A stretch of 64,000 nucleotides of DNA, taken from the NCBI GenBank assembly GCA_963978905.1, contig OZ022258.1, positions 34,037,282 to 34,101,281 on the forward strand. The letters run 5' to 3'. Position numbers and translations under genes: made by a program. The notes under the pieces were generated by a model, which saw only the letters and a list, made by a program, of their open reading frames with translations, made no database searches and was not told the origin of the DNA. This document shows, piece after piece, positions 56,701 through 64,000 of the stretch; the stretch's first letter is position 1; every line of letters begins with the position of its first letter. Source of the stretch: Trichostrongylus colubriformis. Taxonomy: Eukaryota > Nematoda > Chromadorea > Rhabditida > Trichostrongylidae.

Positions 56701-59700
56701 CTATCGCCTAGCGTTCTCTGAAAAAGTCGCCACTCGAAAAGCCTAATTATTGATTGACGATCTTCTTCAGAGAGCACTGTCTCCCTGAAGACTAATAAAA
56801 AACAGGTAGCTAGGGATTTTTTTTTCGAGGAGTATTCTGTTTCTCAGTGATCGTTTGATCCTGTTCGCCGGCAAAGTAATCGACGAAAATCATCCCAACA
56901 TTCGTTTATTGTAGGGAATGAATGGTTGCGTACTGCATTCAGAATACTGTGTGGAGGAGAATTACTCAACAGCACCTGCTCAAGGGAAGAGAATTCCTCC
57001 CATCAATCTCGTCCTTATACCACTTTAGGAATTGAGAGTCCCAGAGATATCAATTTCTCGCCATTCGCCTTTCAAGACTCCTTCAGCCCTTATCAGTTGC
57101 TATCACTTCCGTTCCCTCACCACTGATGTCCACTTACCACTCCCTACATTATTTTTGAGATTCAGCATCCCATCTCTGCTGCGACGCGGCATATGAATTT
57201 CCCGCCATCCATCTTTCGGAGCTCCTTATCAGCCCTTATCAGTTGCTATCACTTTCGTTCCCTTACCATTGATGACCCCTTACCGCCCCTTATATCACCT
57301 CAAGCATTCAGGGTCCTAGCTTTGCGGCGACGCGAGATATGAATTCCCCATCATTCACTTTCCGAGGCTCCTTATCAGCCCTTATCAATTGCTATCACTT
57401 CATTTCCCTCACCACGATGTCTCTTTACCACCCCCTATATCATTTCTAAAATTCAGGATCGCATCTTTGCTGCGACGCGGGATATGAATTTCGTGACAGA
57501 CGTACAAAGGGACGTACAGACAGACGAAGCGTTTTATATATAGTAGGAATAATACTAATCTCTCAGTCAGTGATTTCTACTTACTTCTTTGCTGAATCTT
57601 TGGCGGTTTAGATCTTTTCGCCTTGATTATAATTTTATATCGGAGAGCATGCGGAGATGGCAGCACATGATCCTCGACAAGCTGAATAAGTGCATCTTTG
57701 CAAACCACTCTGGAGAGTATCCGTAAAGTCAGAGAATAGCTGTACTTCTAAAAAGCAAAAAACGAACCGGGTGAGTTTCTAATGCATCAGTGAGCAACTT
57801 GGATCCGAACGTATCTCGGAGTATCTGAACCATCGTCATCTGTTGCTGTTGACACAAGTGGTTTTCGATCGACAAAAGAACCGGATAAGGTGACACCTTG
57901 AATGCACACTCGTCGATAGCAGAGCAGACAACCTGAAACAACGCAGTTAGAGCTACTGAGGGCGACAAAGACCTTTATAGCTTGTGGAGCTCCTTCTACC
58001 GTAGGCTAAAGGGATATCGATCACTGAAAGGTCCTGACTTTCACATGGACGAAGATGAGCAGATATTACTTTTAGCTGCTGGTGCAGCAAAGAACTTCGC
58101 ACTAGTAGAGAGATCCGCTGAAGACAGCATTAGAGATAGGCTGGTTCATGTAAAATCCTGAGAGAAGTCACTCACATGGAAACTATGGGCCTGAGAAGCT
58201 TATTTACTGCGAATCCCCGTAAAAAAGCGCGCCCCAAGCTGTAATGACGGTGTAACGGTTAACAGCTGCCACCTTTGGATGACAGACCACGCCTCCAGGC
58301 GATGTGATTCCTCGTTGGCTACGATGAGAGCTGCTAAGGATATGCGGCAGGATCGAAGATAATGCAAGCACTTTGCCAGTTCCAGCTTGGAGCTCACTCC
58401 GAAAAATAGATATTTCCAAATATTTCCTTGTGTTTACTTGGCAACATGCCAATGGAAGCTAATCCGGACTACCCGCATCTTCACGGTAAGGTCGTCCGTG
58501 TCGAGAATCAGCGTTGTGAAGGGAGCCCTACTTCTCGAGCCTTTGGCCATTTCCTTCCCATTCTTATTTCGGGTTCGCAGCATGGTTTTGTAAAAGGTAA
58601 GTCTGTGGTTGCGAATTTGCTCGTATCGATAAAGGGCTGCACCGTGGCTTAGGACGATAGGAAGTGTGAAGAAAGTCTGCCTTGATTTCACTGGAGCTAT
58701 TGAAAGATAGCCACAAAAAAAATCTTTGCAAGCATAGTAGACACGAGAACAACTTACTTTTGATATACTTTCATCTTTGAGTCTCCTTCATTAGCTTGTG
58801 TTTTTGTGTTTGTTTTGTTTTATTTACTTTCTTTTTTATCTTGTATGTATACTTTATCTTGTATACTTTATCTCACAACAATCCAACGTTGTCTTACACA
58901 ACATATGCGGTATAATGAACCTCAAGAAAGAATAGAGAAAATTTTGGTCACGGACATGTTTTTATACATATTTTTATACAGTTGAAAGAAGAGATTTGAC
59001 ACCAACAGAAGGATTCTATACATTACTCTTCGTATTTAGCTGCAGTACAAGAACTTTTACGCAGCCTTTTGGAATCTATGGCCTGTGGTTCATGTTATTT
59101 CACATATAGCTTCTTTCATAACATAATTTACCTTGAGTGGGATTTCATTCATTCGCATAACAGCTGACGGCCCGTGAGTGATGACCGGCCCATCAGCGCC
59201 GTCCCAGCAGTCTAATTCAATGCATCTACAACCGGAAAGAAGCACCTGAACGAACTTTGAGCATAATTATGAAATATGGACGAGATGCTCACTTGTTCAC
59301 CTGTCTGTACATTTCGACGTCCGCTAGAGCCTCTTTATGGCTGGAAGATGGAAACAACTGTGCTCCTTTCACTTGCAATCCTGAACACCGTTGTTACTTC
59401 AATAGTAGTCTCAATGGGGATCGTTAACAAATAGGTCCCAAAGCATAAAATCTTCCCATTTTTTTTTGAAGAGGGTAGGCAGAATGTGTGCCGCCAACAG
59501 TATACATGGGGAGCTACCTTTACCATTTGCGGAGCAGAGAGAGACCAAAAGCAATGTAATGGAAGTGTAGCAAGTGGAAAACGCAGTGGTTGTAGTTGCA
59601 AACTTTGAGGCTTCTCTAGAAATTTCTGAGGAGCACTCCACTTTCTTGCTGTCCGCTCGTAAGAACAGAGAAAAGGAGTTCGGACAGGTCGTCTTACTGA

Positions 59701-60486
59701 AAGGCAAATCACGGCTCAGCATTTGGGATTTTGTCCACTGCACCCCTGAACGCCTAATTTCCTAGCGGTTCTGACGGAAAATCAAGGAAACACCGAAGAA
59801 ACTCCGTACGTTTGGCGTACGAGACTGAGATTTTGTCAAAAATGTGCTTGATGCATCTTGTATTTCCGCAAGAAATCCAGGTATGAACAACTGAAATGAG
59901 TGTTTATCGTTACGAATGACCTCTTGTCATACGCATCACACTGGCAGTTACGGCAGTTACTGCTCTGAAAAGGAGAGGTGCGTGTCCCAATAATACTATA
60001 TGTATGAGGACAGCATGGTATCTCTCATTCACTAACAACAGCTAATATCTCCGCTCTTGCCGTGGTGGACCGGGTGAGTTCATTTTTACCGTGCGAACTT
60101 CTTCAGCGTTTCCCTAAATTTCCGTCAGAGCCGCTAGGGGATGAGCCGTTTGGCGTGCAGTGGACGAAGTCCTAAATCTTGAGCCATGTTTAGATCTCAA
60201 CGGAAGACGCGATCTGGTCGAAACGTCATGCAGTTAATAAATGTTCTACCTGACAATCTCGTTGGTCTAGCGAAAATAGCTTCGAAGAAAAAGAGTGTTA
60301 TGGTAATGCATTTACGTGTTGCTCCGACGTGGATTATTTTCCGTCTATACACTTGACCGTGCGACGTTCTCAAGTCGATAAGAACATGAGCTCTTACTCT
60401 TCTACTGCAACGCTTACCTATACAGTAAGTATTGTGCGATGAGTTGATGAAGTAACAAGCAAGTGGTTCATGCATCGATTCTCCAA
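44613..60486 (-). CDS. Phosphoinositide-specific phospholipase C, multi-exon gene (partial)
   Basis: Seven minus-strand exons are recognisable and occur in the family order X domain, Y domain, C2 domain. PI-PLC hydrolyses PIP2 to IP3 and diacylglycerol at the plasma membrane. Catalytic X-box residues are all visible: His in FINSSHNTY, Glu and Asp in CIELDCWDG, His in VITHG, Glu in SIENH. The Y-domain exon reads [20 protein letters not shown], the C2 exon [28 protein letters not shown] and the C2 segment look most like the PLC-beta class, but I do not assign an isoform. Missing: N-terminal PH/EF-hand exons, a short exon between 60,418 and 59,245 (possibly with TSHGQVYRR near 60,345), most of the X-Y linker, part of the Y domain, and the C-terminus. 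The gene converges on the PTR gene. Confidence 0.85.
45374..45491 (-). CDS. PLC exon: Y-C2 junction
   Basis: Acceptor CATTTAG, donor GTGAGT, ending in phase 0. It reads [20 protein letters not shown] and ends [10 protein letters not shown]. It corresponds to the NG..GY(V/I)LKP(D/E) end of the Y domain and the first C2 strand. Confidence 0.8.
46385..46760. repeat. Dispersed repeat R1, copy A
   Basis: Colinear with 58,205-58,570. Shared blocks include GTAACGGTTAACAGCTG, AGGATATGCGGCAGG, CTTGTGTTTACTTGGCAACA and AAGGTCGTCCG. No coding capacity is visible; the class is unknown. Confidence 0.75.
47192..48944 (-). mobile_element. Decayed mariner interrupted by a MITE
   Basis: TA-flanked TIRs TTAGGTTGTCCGGAAAGTTC and, inverse, TTAGGTTGTCTGGAAAGTTC. 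Minus-strand transposase remnants include [18 protein letters not shown] (47,420-47,500, third catalytic Asp) and N-terminal traces up to about 48,850. The MITE at 47,534-48,034 splits it. Without the MITE the element is about 1.25 kb, normal for mariner. Confidence 0.88.
47534..48034. mobile_element. CAGTAGCGCTC-family MITE, copy B
   Basis: TA-flanked 501-bp copy of the MITE at 6,264-6,769, ends CAATAGCGCTCAAAAGTCTT and inverse. It is nested in a mariner, as copy A is. Confidence 0.9.
48945..49461. other. PLC intron, nothing firm
   Basis: A minus-strand frame at 49,005-49,193 ([18 protein letters not shown]) looks somewhat coding, but I could not fit it to PLC splice phase or domain order. 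I see no repeat. Confidence 0.3.
49462..49631 (-). CDS. PLC exon: Y domain
   Basis: Acceptor CATTACAG, donor GTAGGT. It reads [20 protein letters not shown], then [20 protein letters not shown] and ITSDNFLPN. It matches the family pattern (F/Y)V.(Y/H)NKRQLSR(I/V)YP.GTR..S.N(F/Y).P, with the substrate-binding Arg region retained. Confidence 0.88.
49935..50607 (-). mobile_element. RTE-type non-LTR retrotransposon 3' fragment
   Basis: Two overlapping minus-strand frames read the C-terminal end of an RTE/craniofacial-type reverse transcriptase: [20 protein letters not shown], then [13 protein letters not shown], then [13 protein letters not shown] and [15 protein letters not shown] frameshift separates them near 50,300-50,350. 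The 3' end carries the short (AAAT)n-like tail typical of RTE elements (TTTATTTATTTATTTA at 49,934-49,950 on the plus strand). It is 5'-truncated and dead, and lies in a PLC intron. Confidence 0.9.
51768..52603. mobile_element. 836-bp long-TIR element
   Basis: About 85 bp of inverted similarity: CAATAGTGTACTGT at the left, ACAGTACACTATTG at the right, then AGTATAATTACAAGATTACT and CCTAGCCTTGCC blocks on both sides. No target duplication or protein is evident. Confidence 0.75.
52984..53606. mobile_element. piggyBac-like nonautonomous element with palindromic subterminal repeats
   Basis: Left end TTAA then CCCATTGATGACCG; right end CGGTCGTCAATGGG then TGAA (a one-base decay of TTAA). Length 623 bp. 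Inside are three copies of a perfect or near-perfect 22-24-bp palindrome with core GACACGACGTCGTGTC, at 53,051-53,074, 53,527-53,548 and 53,570-53,593. An 82-codon frame (53,249-53,497) has no recognised domain. The TTAA target supports piggyBac; the assignment is inferred from the ends only. Confidence 0.72.
54377..55160. other. Dense series of small hairpins
   Basis: Over 780 bp at least a dozen separate short inverted repeats follow one another, most with 3-9 nt loops. Examples: GTCTAGG/CCTAGAC (54,377), CCACGG/CCGTGG (54,425), CTAGAATCTA/TAGATTCTAG (54,571), CCAATCT/AGATTGG (54,661), CCTTTTG/CAAAAGG (54,699), CTTTTCAC/GTGAAGAG (54,811), CTCTCG/CGAGAG (54,929), GCTCAC/GTGAGC (54,955), ATCCG/CGGAT (55,004), ATGCACGTGCAT (55,090), CGTAG/CTACG (55,111), ATCTC/GAGAT (55,146). 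There is no long open frame and I do not recognise it. It could be a structured RNA gene or an unknown element. Confidence 0.55.
55275..55480. repeat. Dispersed repeat R1, partial diverged copy
   Basis: It keeps the ACTTGGCTACACGCCAA, GGTCATCCACGTCGAGGATC and TATTTTGGGAGTTTCTGG blocks, which correspond to the right half of the copies at 46.6 and 58.4 kb. Confidence 0.55.
56058..56112. repeat. Perfect 19-bp stem hairpin
   Basis: GCAACCTGTGGACACCTTT pairs exactly with AAAGGTGTCCACAGGTTGC. After one mismatch the stem continues for 3-4 bp around a loop of about 9 nt. It could be a small foldback or a miRNA-like precursor; nothing favours either. Confidence 0.75.
56255..56580. repeat. Relative of the 19.2-kb MITE
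   Basis: GGCCGCGTTCATACTTTGCG at the left and CACTACAGTGTGAT, TACTGTAGTGTGGTTG and TTTTGTAAAC.G.GCGC blocks match 19,240-19,500. The right end is decayed. Confidence 0.55.
56600..56800 (-). CDS. Possible X-Y linker exon (weak)
   Basis: After a TTTTATTAG acceptor the minus strand reads [20 protein letters not shown] and then [13 protein letters not shown], before a GTACTA donor-like site. Its composition looks coding and its position fits the variable linker. I find no specific PLC motif. It adjoins a repeat at 56,255-56,580. Confidence 0.28.
57000..57490. repeat. Tandem repeat, period about 146 bp
   Basis: About three and a half units. The marker TATCA(G/A)TTGCTATCACTT occurs at 57,091, 57,237 and 57,383 (spacing 146 and 146), and CTGCGACGCG recurs in step. 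It ends in GACAGACGTACAAAGGGACG just before the PLC exon at 57,585. Confidence 0.85.
57585..57681 (-). CDS. PLC exon: end of X domain, [17 protein letters not shown]
   Basis: Acceptor TTATTCAG, donor GTAAGT. It reads [20 protein letters not shown] and then [12 protein letters not shown], the strand that closes the X half before the X-Y linker. Phase 0 in, phase 1 out. Confidence 0.85.
57768..57932 (-). CDS. PLC exon: [12 protein letters not shown]
   Basis: Acceptor TTTCAG, donor GTTCGT, 55 codons. It reads [20 protein letters not shown], then [20 protein letters not shown] and [15 protein letters not shown]. The Glu in SIENH is the conserved Ca ligand. Confidence 0.92.
58205..58570. repeat. 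Dispersed repeat R1, copy B
   Basis: Same block order and strand as 46,385-46,760. It lies between PLC exons. Confidence 0.75.
59132..59245 (-). CDS. PLC exon: CIELDCWDG and THG
   Basis: Acceptor CGTTCAG, donor GTAAAT, 38 codons. It reads [20 protein letters not shown] and then [18 protein letters not shown]. It carries the catalytic/Ca-binding Glu and Asp (ELD) and the second catalytic His (THG). Confidence 0.92.
60418..60486 (-). CDS. PLC exon: X-domain start, FINSSHNTY
   Basis: Acceptor AATTTTCAG, donor GTAAGC. It reads [20 protein letters not shown] and then CIG, with the first catalytic His in SSHNTY. It ends in phase 1. Confidence 0.85.
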   Translation of the reverse strand: MENRCMNHLLVTSSTHRTILTV

Positions 60487-62030
60487 CTGAAAATTTCAGA
60501 ACTAGTGTGAGAAACTTCAGAATTGGATAATCAAAAGAAACTGCTGTGAAGAGCTGCGCAGCTGTGAAGAAAATCACAATGAAAGTATACTCGAACAAGC
60601 TCAGTTAACAAATGCAATGGATGGTGGTGGTGAGGCTGCGTTCATACCCGAATGAATGAGATTTTTGACGCATCCGCGATATGGTATGTTTGGCGATGCC
60701 ATGTACCACCGCGTCAGTTCATTTGCATTGTGCAAATAGCTAAAATCGCAGATGCGCCAATTCGCCAATTCTCTCGATTAGGAGATACCTGGCCCGTCCC
60801 TGCAACACATTTGCTTGTGCGGGGTTAGACACCAGACGGAAGAGCGCGCTACGCCTCGCAACGCCCATAAATGTCGATAGGAGCGATGTTAACACAGCCA
60901 AAGTTGATTTTTTCGAATTTCGCGCACGCTAGACAGGACTTCGCGCCCTGCCAGCCACATGATCAAGGCGAGGCGCTGCGTGTTCGCAGCGAGAGACTCA
61001 AGACGGCAAGGGACACTCCCCAGCGGCAAGCAAGCAGGCCAGGTATCTCCTAATCAATTCTCTCGACTCGCGGATGCGCCAACACTCTCATTTTCTTGAT
61101 TGATACGTATCTTTATGCATGACGCGAATGCGCCAATTCTCTCAGACGTGGATGCGCAAATGTGCTCATTTTCTCAATCGATACGCATGTTTACCTTTAC
61201 GCCGATGCGCCAGAAATCCCATTCAGTTGGGTAACAACGCAGGCTAAGGGGTATTCTTATAGGCAGGGAGCAAAGAAAATATCCCTCCGGGAGTCCTCTG
61301 ATGTTGTTGCATGTGAGATGTCGTTCCTTACAGTTTGAAAAAGACTTCTCCTTTCTTTACATTGAAAGTGTAAAAATTAGTTGGAAGGGTTCAATTCAAA
61401 GTCAAACGTTAGGAGCTAAGGAAAGAAACGTCAAAAGTTAAATAGATGCTTTAACTCAAGCTAAAATGCAAAATGCAAAAATTCGGCTCTAGCGGAGAGC
61501 AACCAGGGTCAAGCGTCCAGATGAGGAAAATTTTCAAAAAATGCGACCTCTCCCCCCACCCCTAAAAGGGGGTCTCAATACGACCCCCCTCTTTTACGTC
61601 TGTTATGGTTATTTTGGATGGATAATACCTAGGTTGTATAAAGTCAAAAACCTGATCATACGAAATGGTCGTTTACTACTCAAGAAAACTAATTTTCGAA
61701 GCTAGAGGATTCTTGACACGCGCCTCAGCGAAATATACACAAAAGGAGAGTAATCGGCGAGGAGTAGAGTAGTAAATAAAAGTAGGAGAGTAGGGTAGTA
61801 AATAAAAAATCGATCTGAAGCGGGCATCATCGGCTTTTAATTTCGTTTCAGGCGACGTGCGACGCGGCGATCACGATGGGGCGCGGTATCCATACTAAAT
61901 TCCAACATTTTGGAAATACTTCAAACTTTGCCTAGAGCCCATCTTTCAAACAGCTGTAAACTGTTTTCAATAACTCCTTTAGACCTATCTATTAGCCACT
62001 TGCTTGCTCCAATGGTTGCTTAATTCTCTA
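60487..62030. other. Repeat-rich, no gene recognised
   Basis: The 5' PLC exons are expected upstream on the minus strand, but none is identifiable. A MITE is listed separately. Outside it, GATGCGCCAATTCTCTC-like motifs recur several times between 60,750 and 61,210. Confidence 0.45.
60777..61054. mobile_element. 278-bp MITE with 11-bp flanking repeats
   Basis: Perfect 18-bp TIRs ATTAGGAGATACCTGGCC and inverse. Direct repeats CAATTCTCTCG abut both ends (60,766-60,776 and 61,055-61,065). Because CAATTCTCTC also recurs nearby, the true target duplication may be shorter. Noncoding. Confidence 0.75.
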
Positions 62031-62034
62031 TATG

Positions 62035-62400
62035 GGTTTCCAGATGAGGATTTGATGAGGAAAATTTCGAAGTGTTTCACGGAAATGCCCATAACTTCCT
62101 TCAAACTCAACCATATGAGTTCGTTCTGGTGAAGCGGGGTGCTAGGTTGTCGCTTTCGAATGACTATTTGAACTGAGTCATATCTTCAAAACGAAGGAAG
62201 TTATTTTGAGGGAAGCCAGTTGAGGATTAGTTGAAGAAAATTTTGAAGTGTTTCACGGAAATGCCCATAACTTCCTTCAAACTCAACCATATGAGTTCGT
62301 TTTGATGAATCTGGATCTGCTAGGTTGTTGCTTTCGAATGACTACCTGAGCTATGCCATATCTTCAGAACTAAGCAAGAAAAATTCAAAAAAGCCAGTTT
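62035..62400. repeat. Tandem duplication, period 176 bp
   Basis: GAAGTGTTTCACGGAAATGC starts at 62,069 and again at 62,245, and similarity covers the whole unit through CCATATGAGTTCGTT and CTTTCGAATGACTA. Two copies plus a partial. Confidence 0.85.
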
Positions 62401-62539
62401 AGGAAAGCTTTTTTCGTCGAATTTGCGAGATCTTCCCACGAATCTTCCCAGAAATCGATTCATTGTTACTAAAATTTTTCCAGCATGCATCCTTCGCTCT
62501 CGGAGGCCTAGTGGGAAGGCGAGAAGCGTCGGTCAGCTT

Positions 62540-62870
62540 TTCTGTGGGATGCGCCATGCATGAGGATTTCATCCATATTCTCAATGAATAAACGTTTTTC
62601 CGGTCCGCATAGTGGCCGCCAACACTAGATTACGTACTTGCGATCGTAGTAAGATATGGAAGAAGTCCATATCAGCTAATTTTCCGCTTTCACCCCATTG
62701 TTTGTGGAGTGTCAATCCACGGTGGTACCCGTTGATAGATATCGTTTTCCACGGCTTATCGGTGAATTCCGGAAGTGTCTCTGTACATGGTTTCGGTGTC
62801 AGCGGACCAACGAAAGAGTTATTGGTACTGGCCGGTTTCATTGTGGATTGCGCCATGCATGAGGTTTCCA
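62540..62870. repeat. Short direct repeat pair
   Basis: GCGCCATGCATGAGG occurs near 62,550 and 62,844 within similar contexts (GTGGGATG.. and GTGGATT..). This is possibly the edge of another decayed duplication. No gene is evident. Confidence 0.45.
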
Positions 62871-63551
62871 TGATGACTAAGTTAAACTAGTTTTGGGTTC
62901 GAACCCATTTAGTCAATTTAATCACTTCTCCCCTTTCACTTTAGAACCTTAGCCTGAGAAATTCTGCTGATCACTGCCTACCTCAATAATTACGACCCCC
63001 TCCCCCCTAGCGGACCAAACACGACCCCCCCTGTTGAGGATTCCTCAACGGAGGCTTGACGCTGCTCTGAGCAACCCATGGCCTTCCGCCTGCAAAGCGA
63101 AAGCACAAATGTCAGGGCGCTCCCAGGTGTCCAAGAGAATAGCCGCTTCAGTACGCCCCCTCCTCCCCCCCCCCCTCTGTGGGTACCAAAGTCGACTCTC
63201 AGCCTTTGACCTCTACAATACCAGCAGCTGTTGTCGGATCATGTACTTGCAATGTGCTTTACTGCTATGTACTTTATCTAAAGCAAAATGTTATTTACTT
63301 TACATTTCTCCCATGAACTATCGATGTAACACACTTCACTTCCATCCTCTTATTGAAAATTTGAATACTAGTGGTTATACCTCTGCAAGTATGACCTCCC
63401 TGCTCGACCAAATTCGAACCCCCTCGAAGGGATTTCTCGACTCACGGTGCACTCTAACTACTATTGAGCCATAATGACTGTTGGTCTGAAAATGTTAGCC
63501 GCGTAACGGGTAGACGAGATACAGCCCCAGCGATGAGTTATCGCGTGCAAG

Positions 63552-63782
63552 GGGTGTGTACCCTTATGTCAGAATTGCCGCACCGCGGGCGGACGAGCCA
63601 AAGGCGTCATGTTGTTGGGTTCCGCAGCGACTACAAGTCAATTGCGTATCGCGCCCATAGCATTACCGTTTAATCGTTCTAATCGATCCAGGACCCAACA
63701 ACCGCGACGCGCATAGCTCACACGGACTGCGGCGCACGCCGCTCGTCGTCGTGCGACAATCCTGACATAAGGGTACACACCC
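63552..63782. mobile_element. GTGTGTACCC MITE, copy C
   Basis: Ends GGGTGTGTACCCTTATGTCA and TGACATAAGGGTACACACCC, inner ATGTTGTTGGGTTCC and GGACCCAACA blocks. Same family as 9,188-9,415 and 28,651-28,944. No target duplication is visible here. Confidence 0.8.
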
Positions 63783-64000
63783 AAACTGTTCCTTCGAACT
63801 CTACTGGAAGCTAAAATGTTTTCCTTGTAGGATCAATCTAAAAGATTATGGAATTTGAAAATGAAAAGCTGCTTGAGTGAGCTCTGGAAACACCCTTATG
63901 ACTATCCGGAAATCCGGAAATGAAAAAGGGCTATGTTATGAGCGCCTTCACTCTCTAGATAATGATGAGCTTTCCCCGATGGATACTCTCTCGACAAAAA

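Noticed and set aside
57000..57490. CRISPR-like array
   Set aside because: The period is 146 bp and the whole unit repeats with no variable spacers; it is a plain tandem repeat in a eukaryotic intron.

Overview
This is nuclear DNA of a multicellular eukaryote, most likely a strongylid (hookworm-like) nematode. I infer this from a patched-related (PTR) membrane protein gene of the type expanded in nematodes, introns that mix 60-66 nt spacers with multi-kilobase ones, TTTTCAG-like acceptors, and a dense load of mariner/Tc1 elements and MITEs. There is no operon, CRISPR array or prokaryotic signal. Almost all long open frames are chance frames or transposon relics. The real genes are broken into short exons, which I reassembled from homology and splice phase.

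Layout. 1-8.9 kb: repeats, including one decayed full-length mariner, one internally deleted mariner and a palindromic mariner with a nested MITE. 8.9-38.0 kb (+): a PTR-family gene with about 21 resolved exons. The chain from 11,156 to 37,989 is almost entirely phase-consistent, and its introns hold most of the transposons. 38.1-39.4 kb: a second copy of the first mariner family, 158 bp past the PTR stop codon. 39.4-44.6 kb: mostly unassigned, with a reverse-transcriptase zinc-finger-like relic. 44.6-60.5 kb (-): a phosphoinositide-specific phospholipase C, convergent to PTR. Its X-domain, Y-domain and C2 exons are recognisable, and mariner, RTE and piggyBac-like relics lie between them. 60.5-64 kb: MITEs and tandem repeats.

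The most striking theme is transposon architecture. Three independent elements (6.2, 12.5 and 29.8 kb) are head-to-head palindromes in which both termini are the 3' end of a transposase gene: two mariners and one Tc1-like. A tandem triplication of a 277-bp MITE sits between one perfect 9-bp target duplication, and its internal junctions keep six of those nine bases. The only intact transposase frame (33,026-34,045) has Asn in place of the second catalytic Asp, and a distantly related relic at 12.8 kb has the same change. Other unusual signals are a run of more than a dozen small hairpins at 54.4-55.2 kb, repeated subterminal palindromes in a piggyBac-like MITE, and tRNA-promoter-like boxes inside two TIR elements.

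The two host genes are membrane/signalling proteins with no evident joint pathway. PTR proteins have 12 transmembrane segments and a sterol-sensing domain. PI-PLC cleaves PIP2.
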